From: Reyranella sp.
Lineage (GTDB): Bacteria; Pseudomonadota; Alphaproteobacteria; Reyranellales; Reyranellaceae
NCBI GenBank assembly: GCA_019750135.1
Contig: JAIEOV010000062.1
Coordinates: 95,436-159,435, forward strand
Direction: 5' to 3'
DNA length: 64,000 nt
Under the pieces are notes generated by a model that was given only the letters and a program-made list of their open reading frames with translations, had not been told where the DNA came from and did not search any database. The number at the start of each line of letters is the position of its first letter. The first letter of the stretch is position 1. Both the position numbers and the translations under genes were made by a program. This document shows, piece after piece, positions 17,296-25,962 of this stretch.

Positions 17296-17301
17296 CTGCG
17301 C
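17261..17301 (+). repeat. Left copy of 41-bp imperfect direct repeat
   Basis: Begins TCGCGGGATTGACGGCAGGC and ends GGGCTGACTGCGC. It covers the last codons and stop of the MalG-type permease. The copy at 18941-18981 differs at 6 of 41 positions. Confidence 0.7.
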
Positions 17302-17327
17302 GTCCTCGTCAAAGCGAGAGGATGCCA

Positions 17328-18380
17328 ATGCCGGACTCCCCATCGTCGCCACGCCTCACCTTCGGCGCCGCAGCAATCATCGCGGTCGTCGTCGCCGGCA
17401 GCGCGGGCGCCTTCGCCTACACAGCCGGATGGCTTTCTCCGCAACGGTTGACGCCGCCCAAGCTGGTCGACGCCTTTGCCCCCGGCGATCCGGCGCTCGG
17501 TCATCGGCGCAATCACGCCAAAGGCATCTGCTTCACCGGCACGTTCGAGTCGAACGGCAAGGGCGCGGAGTTGTCGCGGGCGCAGGTCTTCCAGCTTGGC
17601 CAGTACGCTGTCCTCGGACGTTTCAACCTCGGGACGCCCAATCCCCAAGCGCCCGACGGAACGGTGCGGGTGAGAGGCATGGGCCTTCAGATCGCCACCC
17701 CGAACGGCGAGGTCTGGCGTACGGCGATGATCAACGCGCCGGTCTTTGCGGTGGCGACGCCCGAGGCCTTCTACCAGTTGCTGCAGGCCGTTGGAGACAA
17801 GGACGCCGAAGCGATGAAGTCGTTCGTCGCCGCGCATCCGGAGTTCGCGTCCTTCGGAGCCTGGGCCGGGGGCGGCGCATGGACGGCGAGCTACGCCGAG
17901 GAACCCTACAATGGGCTGAACGCCTTCACCTTCATCGACGCGTCGGGCACCGAGCGGGCCGTGCGCTGGTCGCTCGTGCCGGCCGCACCCGCGGTGGCCA
18001 TCACGCAGGCCGAGCTCGAGAAGCGCGGGCCCGACTATCTCGAGAAGGAAATCACGGAGCGCGTGCGCCAGGCGCCGCAGCGTTGGACGATGAACGTCGT
18101 CGTCGCGAACCCCGGAGATGTCACCGCGGATCCGACCAAGGCCTGGCCGGCGGATCGGCGCAAGGTCGAGGTCGGCACCCTCGTCGTGCAGAAGATCGAA
18201 GCGGAGGCCGACGGTCCCTGCCGTGACGTCAATTTCGACCCGACCGTGCTGCCGACCGGCATTCGCGTCTCGGACGATCCGTTCCCGGCCGCACGCTCGG
18301 CGGCCTACGCCAGGTCCTATGACCTGCGCACTGGGGAGAGCCGCTACTACCCGCGCACGCCGGCAGGCGCCAAGCCGTGA
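17328..18380 (+). CDS. Catalase-family peroxidase with N-terminal membrane anchor or signal
   Basis: A 350-aa small catalase-like haem protein (SrpA-type), shorter than the about 480-aa classical catalases. One hydrophobic segment near residues 12-35 is a signal anchor, placing the enzyme in the periplasm. The distal His is His63 in GHRRNHAKGICFTG. Near the C-terminus RSAAYARSYDLR carries an RxxxY motif for the proximal haem Tyr. ATG 17328 is preferred over ATG 17322 because GAGAGG is then six bases upstream. It is followed by cytochrome b561; such pairs are common and suggest that membrane electrons reduce peroxide. Confidence 0.85.
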   Translation: MPDSPSSPRLTFGAAAIIAVVVAGSAGAFAYTAGWLSPQRLTPPKLVDAFAPGDPALGHRRNHAKGICFTGTFESNGKGAELSRAQVFQLGQYAVLGRFNLGTPNPQAPDGTVRVRGMGLQIATPNGEVWRTAMINAPVFAVATPEAFYQLLQAVGDKDAEAMKSFVAAHPEFASFGAWAGGGAWTASYAEEPYNGLNAFTFIDASGTERAVRWSLVPAAPAVAITQAELEKRGPDYLEKEITERVRQAPQRWTMNVVVANPGDVTADPTKAWPADRRKVEVGTLVVQKIEAEADGPCRDVNFDPTVLPTGIRVSDDPFPAARSAAYARSYDLRTGESRYYPRTPAGAKP

Positions 18381-18397
18381 ATCGAGGAGCGAGAGAA

Positions 18398-18952
18398 ATG
18401 ATCAGCCCCAGCCAACGCTTCAACGCGGCTCAGCGATTTCTGCACTGGCTCATGGCGATCTGCCTCATCTCCATGCTCTTCATCGGCGTGGGCATGGTCT
18501 CGACGGTGATGCCGAAATACGTTCCGCTGGTCGCGACCCACAAGACCCTGGGCATGGCGATCCTGGTGCTGGCGCTGCTGCGCATAGGCGTGCGGATCTT
18601 TTGTGGTGCGCCGGCTCTGCCGGCCAGCCTGCCGACGCCGATGAAGCTCGCCGCCCAGCTGTCCCACTATCTGCTCTATGCCCTGATGATCGCCATGCCG
18701 TTGCTCGGATGGGCGATGCTGTCCACGGCAGCCTACCCGATCGTGCTGCTGGGCAACGTGCGCCTGCCCGCCATCCTTCCCCAGAGCGACACGCTGCATA
18801 CCCTGTTCTGGAACGCGCACTTCTATCTGGCGTTCGCTTTCTTCGCGCTGATCCTGATCCACATCGCCGCGGCGCTGTTCCATCTGCTGGTGCGGCGCGA
18901 CGGCGTCTTCGAGACCATGGGCCCGCTCAACCTGACGGCGTCACGGGATTGA
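18398..18952 (+). CDS. Cytochrome b561 family protein
   Basis: A 184-aa four-helix membrane protein. Haem-ligand histidines are visible in RFLHWLMAICL, ATHKTLGMA, LSHYLLYALM and the last helix (LIHIAAALFHLL). The ATG at 18398 has AGGAG nine bases upstream; the GTG at 18377 overlapping the catalase stop is less likely. It probably passes quinol electrons to the catalase-like peroxidase. Its stop codon lies inside the right copy of the 41-bp direct repeat. Confidence 0.9.
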   Translation: MISPSQRFNAAQRFLHWLMAICLISMLFIGVGMVSTVMPKYVPLVATHKTLGMAILVLALLRIGVRIFCGAPALPASLPTPMKLAAQLSHYLLYALMIAMPLLGWAMLSTAAYPIVLLGNVRLPAILPQSDTLHTLFWNAHFYLAFAFFALILIHIAAALFHLLVRRDGVFETMGPLNLTASRD

Positions 18953-18981
18953 CGGGAGGCCTAGTCGAGGGCTGACTGCGC
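18941..18981 (+). repeat. Right copy of 41-bp imperfect direct repeat (MalG-end remnant)
   Basis: Begins TCACGGGATTGACGGGAGGC and ends GGGCTGACTGCGC. In the frame not used by cytochrome b it reads TGLTGGLVEG-stop, a recognisable MalG-type permease C-terminus, like AGLTAGSVKG-stop in the left copy. Confidence 0.65.
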
Positions 18982-19003
18982 TCAACACCGAGGGACGCCG
19001 CCG

Positions 19004-19405
19004 ATGACCGATATTCCCGCCGCCTACATGGATCTGCTGCTGGAGAAGAAGCCGCTCGCCCACCTGGCGACCGTGCTGCCCGACGGCTCGCCGCAGAACA
19101 CGCCGGTGTGGTTCGACTACGTCGACGGCAAGATCCGTGTGAACTCGGCGCTGGGCCGGACGAAGGTACGCAACATGAAACTCGGCGCCAAGGTCGCCCT
19201 GTCGATTTCCGACCCCGGCAATCCCGACCGTTACGTCCAGCTGCGCGGCACCGTGACCGGCGTGCGCCAGGACGAGGTTGCCGCCGCGCATATCGATCAG
19301 CTCGCCTACAAGTACATGGGGCTCGACAAGAACCCCTATGCCAATCCGGCCGACGTGCGCGTGATGTTCGAGATCTCGGTGTTCTCCGTCCAGGGCATGA
19401 GCTGA
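19004..19405 (+). CDS. Pyridoxamine 5'-phosphate oxidase-fold (PPOX class) protein
   Basis: A 133-aa split-barrel flavin-binding protein. The opening KKPLAHLATVLPDGSPQNTP and the following VWFDYVDGKIRVNSALGRTK are typical of PPOX-class F420/FMN-dependent reductases. Alphaproteobacteria may use FMN, F420 or haem here; the cofactor cannot be told. It lies just downstream of the right 41-bp repeat, so before the catalase module arrived it may have directly followed the permease operon. Confidence 0.85.
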   Translation: MTDIPAAYMDLLLEKKPLAHLATVLPDGSPQNTPVWFDYVDGKIRVNSALGRTKVRNMKLGAKVALSISDPGNPDRYVQLRGTVTGVRQDEVAAAHIDQLAYKYMGLDKNPYANPADVRVMFEISVFSVQGMS

Positions 19406-19413
19406 GGCGCAAA

Positions 19414-20376
19414 ATGCTTCGTCGCCGGCACCTCGCCGCAGCCGTCGTCGTCCTGCCGATGATCGCGGGCCGGGCCGGTGCACAGGCATGGCCGTCGCGT
19501 CCCGTGCGCTGGGTCGTCGGCTACGCGCCCGGCGGCGGCAACGACATCGTGGCGCGTCTGATGGGCCAGTGGTTCTCGGACCGGCTGGGACAGACCTTCC
19601 TGATCGAGAACAAGCCGGGCGCGGCCACCAACATCGCGGCCGAATTCGTCGTGAACGCCGCCCCCGACGGCTACACGCTGCTGCTGGTCGGCCAGCCCAA
19701 CGCAATCAACGCCACGCTCTACGAGACGCTGCCGTTCAACTTCATCCGCGACATCGCGCCGGTCGCCGGCATCATGACCGTGCCCAACGTCATGGTGGTC
19801 AGCCCGTCGTTTCCGGCGAACACCGTCGCCGAGTTCATCGCTTACGCCAAGGCCGATCCCGGCAAGGTCAACATGGCCTCCGCCGGCAACGGCAGCGCCG
19901 CGCATCTCGCGGGCGAACTCTTCAAGTCTATGACCGGCGTGAACATGGTCCACGTGCCCTATCGCGGCCAGGCGCCGGCGATCGCCGACCTGCTGTCGGG
20001 CCAGGTGCAGGTGCTCTTTGCCACCTCACCCGCCTCGATGGAGTTCATCAAGAGCGGCAAGCTGAAGGCGCTCGCCGTCACCACGGCGGTCCGCGCAGAG
20101 GCCCTGCCCGACCTGCCGACCGTGGGCGACACCGTGCCGGGCTACGAGGCGAGCGCCTGGTACGGCCTCGGCGCGCCGCACAAGACGCCGGCCGAGATCA
20201 TCGACCGGCTGAACAAGGAGACCAATGCCGGCCTCGCCGACGCCAGGCTGAAGTTGCGGCTGGCCAATCTCGGCGGCACCTTGATCCCGGGCTCGCCCGC
20301 CGACTTCGGCAGGCTCATCGCCGAGGACACCGAGAAATGGGGCAAGGTCATCCGCTCGGCCAACATCAAACTCTAG
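19414..20376 (+). CDS. Bug-family tripartite tricarboxylate transporter substrate-binding protein
   Basis: A 320-aa periplasmic protein of the Bug (TctC-like) family with a signal peptide (RRRHLAAAVVVLP, ending AGAQAW). Family motifs: WPSRPVRWVVGYAPGGGNDI, ENKPGAATNIAAE, PDGYTLLLV and VPYRGQAPAIADLLSGQVQ. It begins 8 bases after the PPOX stop. No TctA/TctB membrane partners are present, so it is an orphan binding protein, as is frequent for Bug families. Confidence 0.92.
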   Translation: MLRRRHLAAAVVVLPMIAGRAGAQAWPSRPVRWVVGYAPGGGNDIVARLMGQWFSDRLGQTFLIENKPGAATNIAAEFVVNAAPDGYTLLLVGQPNAINATLYETLPFNFIRDIAPVAGIMTVPNVMVVSPSFPANTVAEFIAYAKADPGKVNMASAGNGSAAHLAGELFKSMTGVNMVHVPYRGQAPAIADLLSGQVQVLFATSPASMEFIKSGKLKALAVTTAVRAEALPDLPTVGDTVPGYEASAWYGLGAPHKTPAEIIDRLNKETNAGLADARLKLRLANLGGTLIPGSPADFGRLIAEDTEKWGKVIRSANIKL

Positions 20377-20453
20377 CCTCCGGGCGCATGGACAAGCGGC
20401 CTGAAGACCGCGATCATCCCGGCACATAGCCTTTCATGGAGATCGGAGGTCAA

Positions 20454-21200
20454 ATGGCCAACCCCAACCTCGGCAGTTTCAACCGTGCCGGCACAATCAG
20501 CGACCAGGCGGCATACGACGTCGGCCTGCGCGCTCACATGCTGCGCGTCTACAATTACATGGCATCGGGCCTCGCGCTGTCGGGCATCGTGGCTTACGCC
20601 GTGTTCGCCTCGCCCGAGATTGCCAGCCTGTTCTTCAAGGTCGAGGGCGGCTACGTCGTCGGCATGAACGGGCTGGGCTGGGTCGCGATCCTGGCCCCGC
20701 TCGGCCTGCTGCTGCTGGTGTCGTTCCGCGCCGCGTCGATGAGCGTCGGAGCCGTCCAGGCCGTCTACTGGACGGTCACGGCGTTGATGGGCGTCAGCCT
20801 GTCGCTGCTGCTGTTCCGCTACACCGGCGCGTCGGTTGCCCGCACGTTCTTCATCACGGCGGCTGCCTTCGGTGCGCTGAGCCTCTACGGCTACACCACC
20901 AAGCGTGACCTCACCGCTGTCGGCAAGTTCCTGTTCATGGGCTTGATCGGCCTGATTCTGGCCAGCTTGGTCAACATGTTCTTCCCGTCCGGTCCGATGA
21001 GCTTCATCATCTCGGTCGCGGGCGTCCTGATCTTCTCGGGCCTGATCGCCTACGACACCCAGAAGATCAAGGAGCAGTACGCCCAGGCCTGGGGCAGCGA
21101 CACGGCCGAGAAGGTTGCGATCTTCGGCGCGCTCAGCCTCTACCTCGACTTCATCAACCTCTTCCAGTTCCTGATGATGTTCCTGGGCCAGAGGCGCTAG
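20454..21200 (+). CDS. Bax inhibitor-1/YccA family membrane protein
   Basis: A 248-aa integral membrane protein with about seven membrane segments and the conserved BI-1 C-terminal region FSGLIAYDTQKIKEQY, then ALSLYLDFINLFQFLMMFLG. The ATG at 20454 has a perfect GGAGGT but only three bases of spacing; ATG 20436 is an alternative. Bacterial members are implicated in calcium leak and membrane-protease modulation. The gene stands alone and converges on the gene ending at 21262. Confidence 0.93.
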   Translation: MANPNLGSFNRAGTISDQAAYDVGLRAHMLRVYNYMASGLALSGIVAYAVFASPEIASLFFKVEGGYVVGMNGLGWVAILAPLGLLLLVSFRAASMSVGAVQAVYWTVTALMGVSLSLLLFRYTGASVARTFFITAAAFGALSLYGYTTKRDLTAVGKFLFMGLIGLILASLVNMFFPSGPMSFIISVAGVLIFSGLIAYDTQKIKEQYAQAWGSDTAEKVAIFGALSLYLDFINLFQFLMMFLGQRR

Positions 21201-21217
21201 GCCGCCCTTCGCTCGGC

Positions 21218-21251
21218 GGGGCGCGCTTCAGCCGGGCTGGCGCGCGTCCCC
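21218..21251. terminator. Hairpin between convergent genes
   Basis: GGGGCGCGC pairs with GCGCG and CCCC around a one-base bulge; the loop holds a smaller CAGC/GCTG stem. The position between the stops at 21200 and 21262 suggests termination on both strands. No U-tract is present. Confidence 0.45.
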
Positions 21252-21261
21252 AGCAAAGAAC

Positions 21262-22158
21262 TCAGCGCGCTCTTGATCCGATGACGATACGGATCGGCGC
21301 TTCCGTCGGGCCGGGCAACTGCGGGCCGTTCAGCGTGCCGCGGAAGCGGCGCCAGTCGGCGGGCCAGTTGCCCTTGGCCGCGTTGAAGCCGGCCGAGCGC
21401 AGGGCCTCGAGGACCGCGGACGCCGCCTCGTCGGTCGCCGGGTCGCTGCCGTCCTTGATCAGCACGACCACGCCGACGATCCCGCCCACGCCGCTCCACG
21501 TCCAGGTCAGCGGCGCCCAGCCGGCGTCGCTGAGATAGCCCGAGATCGCGGCGCCGACCGCCGCCCCGTCGGAGGCTTCGTCGAGCACGTAGACGGCGGC
21601 CTTGGTGCCGGCATACTTCTTCAGGCTGGCAACCATCGGCGACGGCGCCGCCGCCGGAACTGCCGTGGCTGCTTCGGGCGTGAGCTCTTCCTTGGTCACC
21701 GGTGGCGGTGACGGTTCCGCGGCAATCACCGGCGCCGGAACTGGAACCGGCTCCGGCGGGCGGGCCGCCGCCTCCCTCACCTGCTTGCCGAGCTCGGCCA
21801 CGCGCTTGCGCACTTCCTCGGCATCGACCTCGGCCGACCGCGCCTTCTCGCTGGCCGCCGCGCTCTCGCGAGCGGCGCGTGCCGCGCGGGCATCGGCGTC
21901 GGACGCCGCCTGTTCGAGCAGCTGCGCCCGCTCGCGCGCCCGCGACACCTCCTGTTCGAGATCGGCGGCATGCTTGCCCATCTCGACCTTGTAGCGATGG
22001 ATGGCGGCGTACTCCTGGGCGCGCAGCGCATTGCTGAACCTGAACGACAGCCAAGTCGTGATGCCGAGCGCTGCAACGGCCACGATGGTGGCGACGAGAC
22101 TTGCGACCATGGCCCGGTCCATGAACGTCGCCCATCCACGAAGCTGCTCGATATCCAT
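21262..22158 (-). CDS. Single-pass membrane protein with coiled coil and C-terminal globular domain
   Basis: About 298 aa; I do not recognise the family. One membrane segment (MVASLVATIVAVAALGI) lies near residues 15-32. An Ala/Glu/Arg-rich coiled coil follows (about residues 45-125), then a Pro/Val/Ala-rich linker. The C-terminal domain (about residues 185-298, KKYAGTKAAVYVLDEASDG, GFNAAKGNWPADWRRFRG) looks folded and could bind a polymer or ligand outside the membrane. ATG 22158 is chosen because GGTGA precedes it; ATG 22203 is possible. It diverges from the autotransporter gene. Confidence 0.6.
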   Translation of the reverse strand: MDIEQLRGWATFMDRAMVASLVATIVAVAALGITTWLSFRFSNALRAQEYAAIHRYKVEMGKHAADLEQEVSRARERAQLLEQAASDADARAARAARESAAASEKARSAEVDAEEVRKRVAELGKQVREAAARPPEPVPVPAPVIAAEPSPPPVTKEELTPEAATAVPAAAPSPMVASLKKYAGTKAAVYVLDEASDGAAVGAAISGYLSDAGWAPLTWTWSGVGGIVGVVVLIKDGSDPATDEAASAVLEALRSAGFNAAKGNWPADWRRFRGTLNGPQLPGPTEAPIRIVIGSRAR

Positions 22159-22402
22159 GTTCACCAGTTTGTTGGAGCGCGTTCCAGTGACGGTCATCGT
22201 CATCGTGCTCGGCCTGTGCGCGTTGCGTACGTCTTCATGTCGGTTGGCAGTGTATTGCGTCGCCTTCGCTCGTCGCGGATTTCTTAATCAACAGGCGCGT
22301 GGACAGGCCAGTCGAATCGTCTGCTGCACGCCAACGATCGCGCCTGTCGCTGCCTTGTGATTTCCGTGTGGCGAGGATCGCGCGATCGACTCCGTGGCGG
22401 CG

Positions 22403-22426
22403 GCAATACCATCAAAATGGCATTGC
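22403..22426. promoter_or_regulatory. Inverted repeat upstream of the autotransporter
   Basis: GCAATACCAT and ATGGCATTGC (one mismatch) flank CAAA, 45 bases before the autotransporter ATG. It could be an operator or a leader hairpin. The region 22159-22471 contains no convincing gene. Confidence 0.35.
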
Positions 22427-22471
22427 TATTTCTGCACTCGAAAGGCAAGGATATGTGAAAACGCAGTGGGG

Positions 22472-25273
22472 ATGAACTTGTCCAAGCTTTGGACCAGGAC
22501 ACGAAACACCAGGACGAAACGGCGCCCAGGGAAACGCCGCGCCAGCAAGCTCTTGCCGATGGTCATTGGCTGCATCGGCCTCGCCGCCACCACAACGGCC
22601 GCGCACGCCCAGGGCACCCAGTGGGATTCGGTCCTGTCGAATTCGAACTGGTACGTGACGGTGCCCAACCTGATCGCCTACGGCTCGGGCAACGCGAGCT
22701 TCTATCGTCCGCCGCCCACCGTCCTGGGCGATCAGACGTTGTGGGCGATCGGCCAGTCCACCAACGGCGTCTTCAGCGGCAACAGCAACACCAGCTTCGC
22801 CATGGCCGGCGTTCCCGGCGTCGGCACCATCGCCCGGACCATCCAGGGCCTGGTTTCGGACTCGGGCCAGATCGTCATTCAGTTCAGCTCGGCCGGCCAG
22901 CCGAGCACCTTCGGCGTCGGCCAGTTCCGGGCGGTGAACGGCGTCCAGTCGATGGAAATGCAGATGATCACCGGCACGAGCTTCATCATCACGCACTGGG
23001 CGTACATGATGCCGTACAACCCGGCGACCTTCACGCCGCCCAACCCGGCACAGGTCGTCACCGGCAACGTCACCTCGCCGCAATGGAACTGGACGGCAGG
23101 CACGACGTGGCGCGTCAGCAGCCAGACCCTGTTCGGAACGTCGGCGCCCGGCACGTTCAAGATCAGCAACTACAACAGCGGCTACTTCTGGGGCCTCGGT
23201 GCGGGACCGATCGGCAGCTCGGTCGGCAACTTCACGATCCTCGGGTCGATCACGCCCGAGGGCAACATCCTGCTGAGCTCGCTGAGCGACGGCGCGCTGA
23301 CCAGCCTGTCCGGCCAGATCGCGGGCGACCCGACCACCGGCACCATGCTGCTGCGGCCCTATATCGGCAACGGAGCCTTTGGCGCGCCTGGCGCCGCCGA
23401 CATCATGCCGGTGTCGACCATCCAGGCCGGCCAGACCTTCTTCCTCAGCAACGTCGGCACCACCGTGATCCCGACCTTCGCCGGCGGCACGCTGCAGATC
23501 GACACGATCGGCAACACCTACAACGCCAACTTCGCCGTCAGCAATTCACCGACCAACCGCCTCGACCTGCGCGGCGGCACCGCCGTGCTCTCCGGAGTCC
23601 TCTACGATGCCGTGCCCGGCACGCCGGGCCAGCTCATCATCGCCAACAGCGAGTTCGGCGGCAGCGTCACCTTCGCCGGCGCCAATACCTACAGCGGCCC
23701 GACCAGCGTCGAGCGCGGTGCGACCCTGCTGGTCAACGGATCGATGGTCTCGCCGCTCACGGTTGCGGGCACGCTCGGCGGCTCGGGCACGGTCGGCAAC
23801 ACCACGATCGCCGGCGGCACGCTGTCGCCGGGCAACTCGATCGGCACGCTGACGGTCAACGGCAACATCACCTTCGCGCCGGGCTCGGTCTATCTCGTCG
23901 AGATCGCTCCCAGCGCCGCCGACCGCACCAACGTCAGCGGCAGCGCCAACCTGCAAGGCACCGTCGTCGCGAGCTTCGCGTCGGGCAACTACACGCCAAC
24001 GCCGCAGGTCGTGCTGTCGGCGGCCGGCGGCCGCAACGGCACCTTCGGCAACCTGGTGACGCTGGGATTGCCGCCGGGTCTTTCGGCTGGCCTGTCCTAC
24101 ACGCCGACCGACGTGATGATGAACCTGACGGCGGTGCTCGGCTCGGGAACGACGCTCACCGCCAACCAGAGCAACGTCGCCTCCGCGCTCAACAACAGCT
24201 TCAACACCGGCAACGCCCTGCCCGGCAACATGGCCGGCCTGTTCAACCAGAGCGGCCAGACGCTCGCCTCGTCGCTCAATTCGCTGTCGGGCGAGGCGCA
24301 GTCCGGCGTGCAGGTCTCGGCCTTCGGCTACGGCAACCTCTTCCTCAACACGGTGCTGGCCACGGGCTCGGGCGGCGGCGTGCGACAGGGCGCGCAATAC
24401 GCGTCGCTGACCGCCGCCGAGGTCGAGCCGGCGCCACGCCGGCTGCGCGGCTGGCTGACCGGCTTCGGCGGCTACGGCTGGCTGGGCGGCACGCCGAGCA
24501 ACGGCTCGTCGGGCGTGCAGACCTCGGCGCAGGGCATTGCCGCCGGCGCCGACTGGAGCTTCGACCAGGGCTTGGCGGGCTTCGCCGTGTCGGGCGGCAC
24601 CTCCAACTGGTTCCTCGACGGCTCGCTGGGCAACGGCCGCGCCAATGTCTTCCAGGTCGGCCTCTACGGCCGGGCGATGCTGGATCCCGTCTACGTCGCG
24701 GCGGCGACCGCCTGGGGCCAGCAAGGCGTCAGCGTGCAGCGGCCGGTGCCGTTCCTCGGCGACTGGATGGGCTCGAGCTACACGGCGACGACCTGGTCGG
24801 GACGGTTGGAAGCCGGCCATCGCTTCACCCTGCAGGAGCACAACGTCACGCCGTTCGCCGCGGTCCAGAGCCAGGTCGTCAACGTGCCGGGCTTCTGCGA
24901 GACCTCGCAGGCGGGCAGCGGTGCGGCGCTCTGCTTCAACGGCAACGCGACGTGGTCGCTGCGCTCGGAGCTCGGCCTCGAGTTCGACGCCGACGTCGGC
25001 ACCGTCCTGGGCTCCAGGGCGAGCCTCGGTGCGCGGCTCGCCTGGGCGCATGAATACAACACGACCGGCACGGTCTCGGCCTGGTTCCAGTCCCTGCCCG
25101 GCTCCACCTTCACGGTGTCCGGCGCACCGCTGCCGCGGGACGCGGGCATCGTGCGGGTCACCTCGAACATGCAGCTCGACGAGGCGTGGTCGCTCCGACT
25201 GCAGGCCGATGCCGAGTTCGGCAACAACTACGGCTCGATCGCCGGCACGGCGCGGCTGGCGAGACGGTTCTAG
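22472..25273 (+). CDS. Autotransporter (type Va) outer-membrane protein
   Basis: A 933-aa protein. The signal is unusually long and basic: MNLSKLWTRTRNTRTKRR precedes a hydrophobic core ending TAAHAQ, like the extended signal peptides of autotransporters. The passenger is Gly/Asn/Thr/Ser-rich beta-helix-like sequence and contains the autotransporter-associated repeat (GANTYSGPTSVERGATLLVN followed by GTLGGSGTVGN). The last about 270 residues form the beta-barrel, starting around RLRGWLTGFGGYGWLGG and ending in RLARRF with the C-terminal Phe needed for outer-membrane insertion. The passenger's function (adhesin, lipase or other) is not evident; no catalytic motif is seen. Confidence 0.88.
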   Translation: MNLSKLWTRTRNTRTKRRPGKRRASKLLPMVIGCIGLAATTTAAHAQGTQWDSVLSNSNWYVTVPNLIAYGSGNASFYRPPPTVLGDQTLWAIGQSTNGVFSGNSNTSFAMAGVPGVGTIARTIQGLVSDSGQIVIQFSSAGQPSTFGVGQFRAVNGVQSMEMQMITGTSFIITHWAYMMPYNPATFTPPNPAQVVTGNVTSPQWNWTAGTTWRVSSQTLFGTSAPGTFKISNYNSGYFWGLGAGPIGSSVGNFTILGSITPEGNILLSSLSDGALTSLSGQIAGDPTTGTMLLRPYIGNGAFGAPGAADIMPVSTIQAGQTFFLSNVGTTVIPTFAGGTLQIDTIGNTYNANFAVSNSPTNRLDLRGGTAVLSGVLYDAVPGTPGQLIIANSEFGGSVTFAGANTYSGPTSVERGATLLVNGSMVSPLTVAGTLGGSGTVGNTTIAGGTLSPGNSIGTLTVNGNITFAPGSVYLVEIAPSAADRTNVSGSANLQGTVVASFASGNYTPTPQVVLSAAGGRNGTFGNLVTLGLPPGLSAGLSYTPTDVMMNLTAVLGSGTTLTANQSNVASALNNSFNTGNALPGNMAGLFNQSGQTLASSLNSLSGEAQSGVQVSAFGYGNLFLNTVLATGSGGGVRQGAQYASLTAAEVEPAPRRLRGWLTGFGGYGWLGGTPSNGSSGVQTSAQGIAAGADWSFDQGLAGFAVSGGTSNWFLDGSLGNGRANVFQVGLYGRAMLDPVYVAAATAWGQQGVSVQRPVPFLGDWMGSSYTATTWSGRLEAGHRFTLQEHNVTPFAAVQSQVVNVPGFCETSQAGSGAALCFNGNATWSLRSELGLEFDADVGTVLGSRASLGARLAWAHEYNTTGTVSAWFQSLPGSTFTVSGAPLPRDAGIVRVTSNMQLDEAWSLRLQADAEFGNNYGSIAGTARLARRF

Positions 25274-25303
25274 AGGCGCCCTGGACAAACCAAGGAGGCA
25301 ATC

Positions 25304-25615
25304 ATGCTGTTGAAAACAGGATTGGCGTTGGCCGGCCTGCTGGCCGTCACCCAAGCGGCGAGCGCGGAAGTCTACTGCCGCGCGATCGGCATACCGAAAG
25401 GATGCGTAGTGCGGCCCGACGCGGGAGCGCCCGGCGTGGGCGTGGCGCCGGGTGTTGGCGCCGGAGCGCCGGGCGTGGGCGTCGCCCCCGGCGCCGGAGC
25501 GGGCGCGGCCGGCGTTGGCGTCACGCCAGGCGCTGGTGCAGGCGCGCCCGGTGTCGGTGTCGCGCCCGAACCGTTGAATCGCGGCGGACCGGTCGATCGT
25601 CCCGGTCGGCGTTGA
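25304..25615 (+). CDS. Small secreted Gly/Ala/Val/Pro repeat protein
   Basis: A 103-aa protein with a clear signal peptide (MLLKTGLALAGLLAVTQAAS, ending ASAEV). A short domain with two Cys (YCRAIGIPKGCVVRP) follows, then four tandem units of the type APGVGVAPGAGAG, and a charged tail. AAGGAGG precedes the ATG. Such low-complexity secreted proteins occur in Alphaproteobacteria without known function. The two cysteines may form a disulfide in the periplasm. Confidence 0.72.
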   Translation: MLLKTGLALAGLLAVTQAASAEVYCRAIGIPKGCVVRPDAGAPGVGVAPGVGAGAPGVGVAPGAGAGAAGVGVTPGAGAGAPGVGVAPEPLNRGGPVDRPGRR

Positions 25616-25649
25616 GGAAATTCGATTTCACAAAGGGAGGAGTAGTCCA

Positions 25650-25928
25650 ATGTTCAAGCTCGTTGTCGCAGCCATGTCCGTGACGATCGCATTCACCGCG
25701 GCCGTGCGGGCGGACACCGCGGCAGGCAATGCCTGCGCGCAAAACCTGACGCCGGACGGACAGGCCATCTACACGACGACCATGGCCGCGAAGCCGACCG
25801 CGCAGAACCAGCGCGATGTGCTGGAAAAGGAGACCAAGAGCCTCGCCTTCAACAACAAGATCGCCCGCGGCAGCGCGCGCGACAACGCGATCGCCGCGGA
25901 GGCGTGCATCAAGGCGGCGCTGCAGTAG
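25650..25928 (+). CDS. Small secreted hypothetical protein
   Basis: A 92-aa protein with a signal peptide (MFKLVVAAMSVTIAFTAAVR, cleaved near VRADT). The mature part has two Cys (NACAQNL and EACIKAAL) that may pair, framing a helical domain. GGGAGGAG lies well placed before the ATG. Function unknown. It lies 35 bases after the repeat protein and is probably co-expressed with it. Confidence 0.72.
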   Translation: MFKLVVAAMSVTIAFTAAVRADTAAGNACAQNLTPDGQAIYTTTMAAKPTAQNQRDVLEKETKSLAFNNKIARGSARDNAIAAEACIKAALQ

Positions 25929-25962
25929 GAACGACGATCACGAGGTTGCTCACTCGGCTCCC

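Noticed and set aside
22489..25053. Long plus-strand open frame (854 aa) in another frame of the autotransporter
   Set aside because: Arg/Gln/Asp-rich translation without domains; it is a GC-driven shadow of the true beta-barrel frame, which has a signal, PATR repeat and C-terminal Phe.
23546..25354. Long minus-strand open frame (602 aa)
   Set aside because: Low-complexity Arg/Ala/Glu composition and no motif; antisense shadow of the autotransporter.
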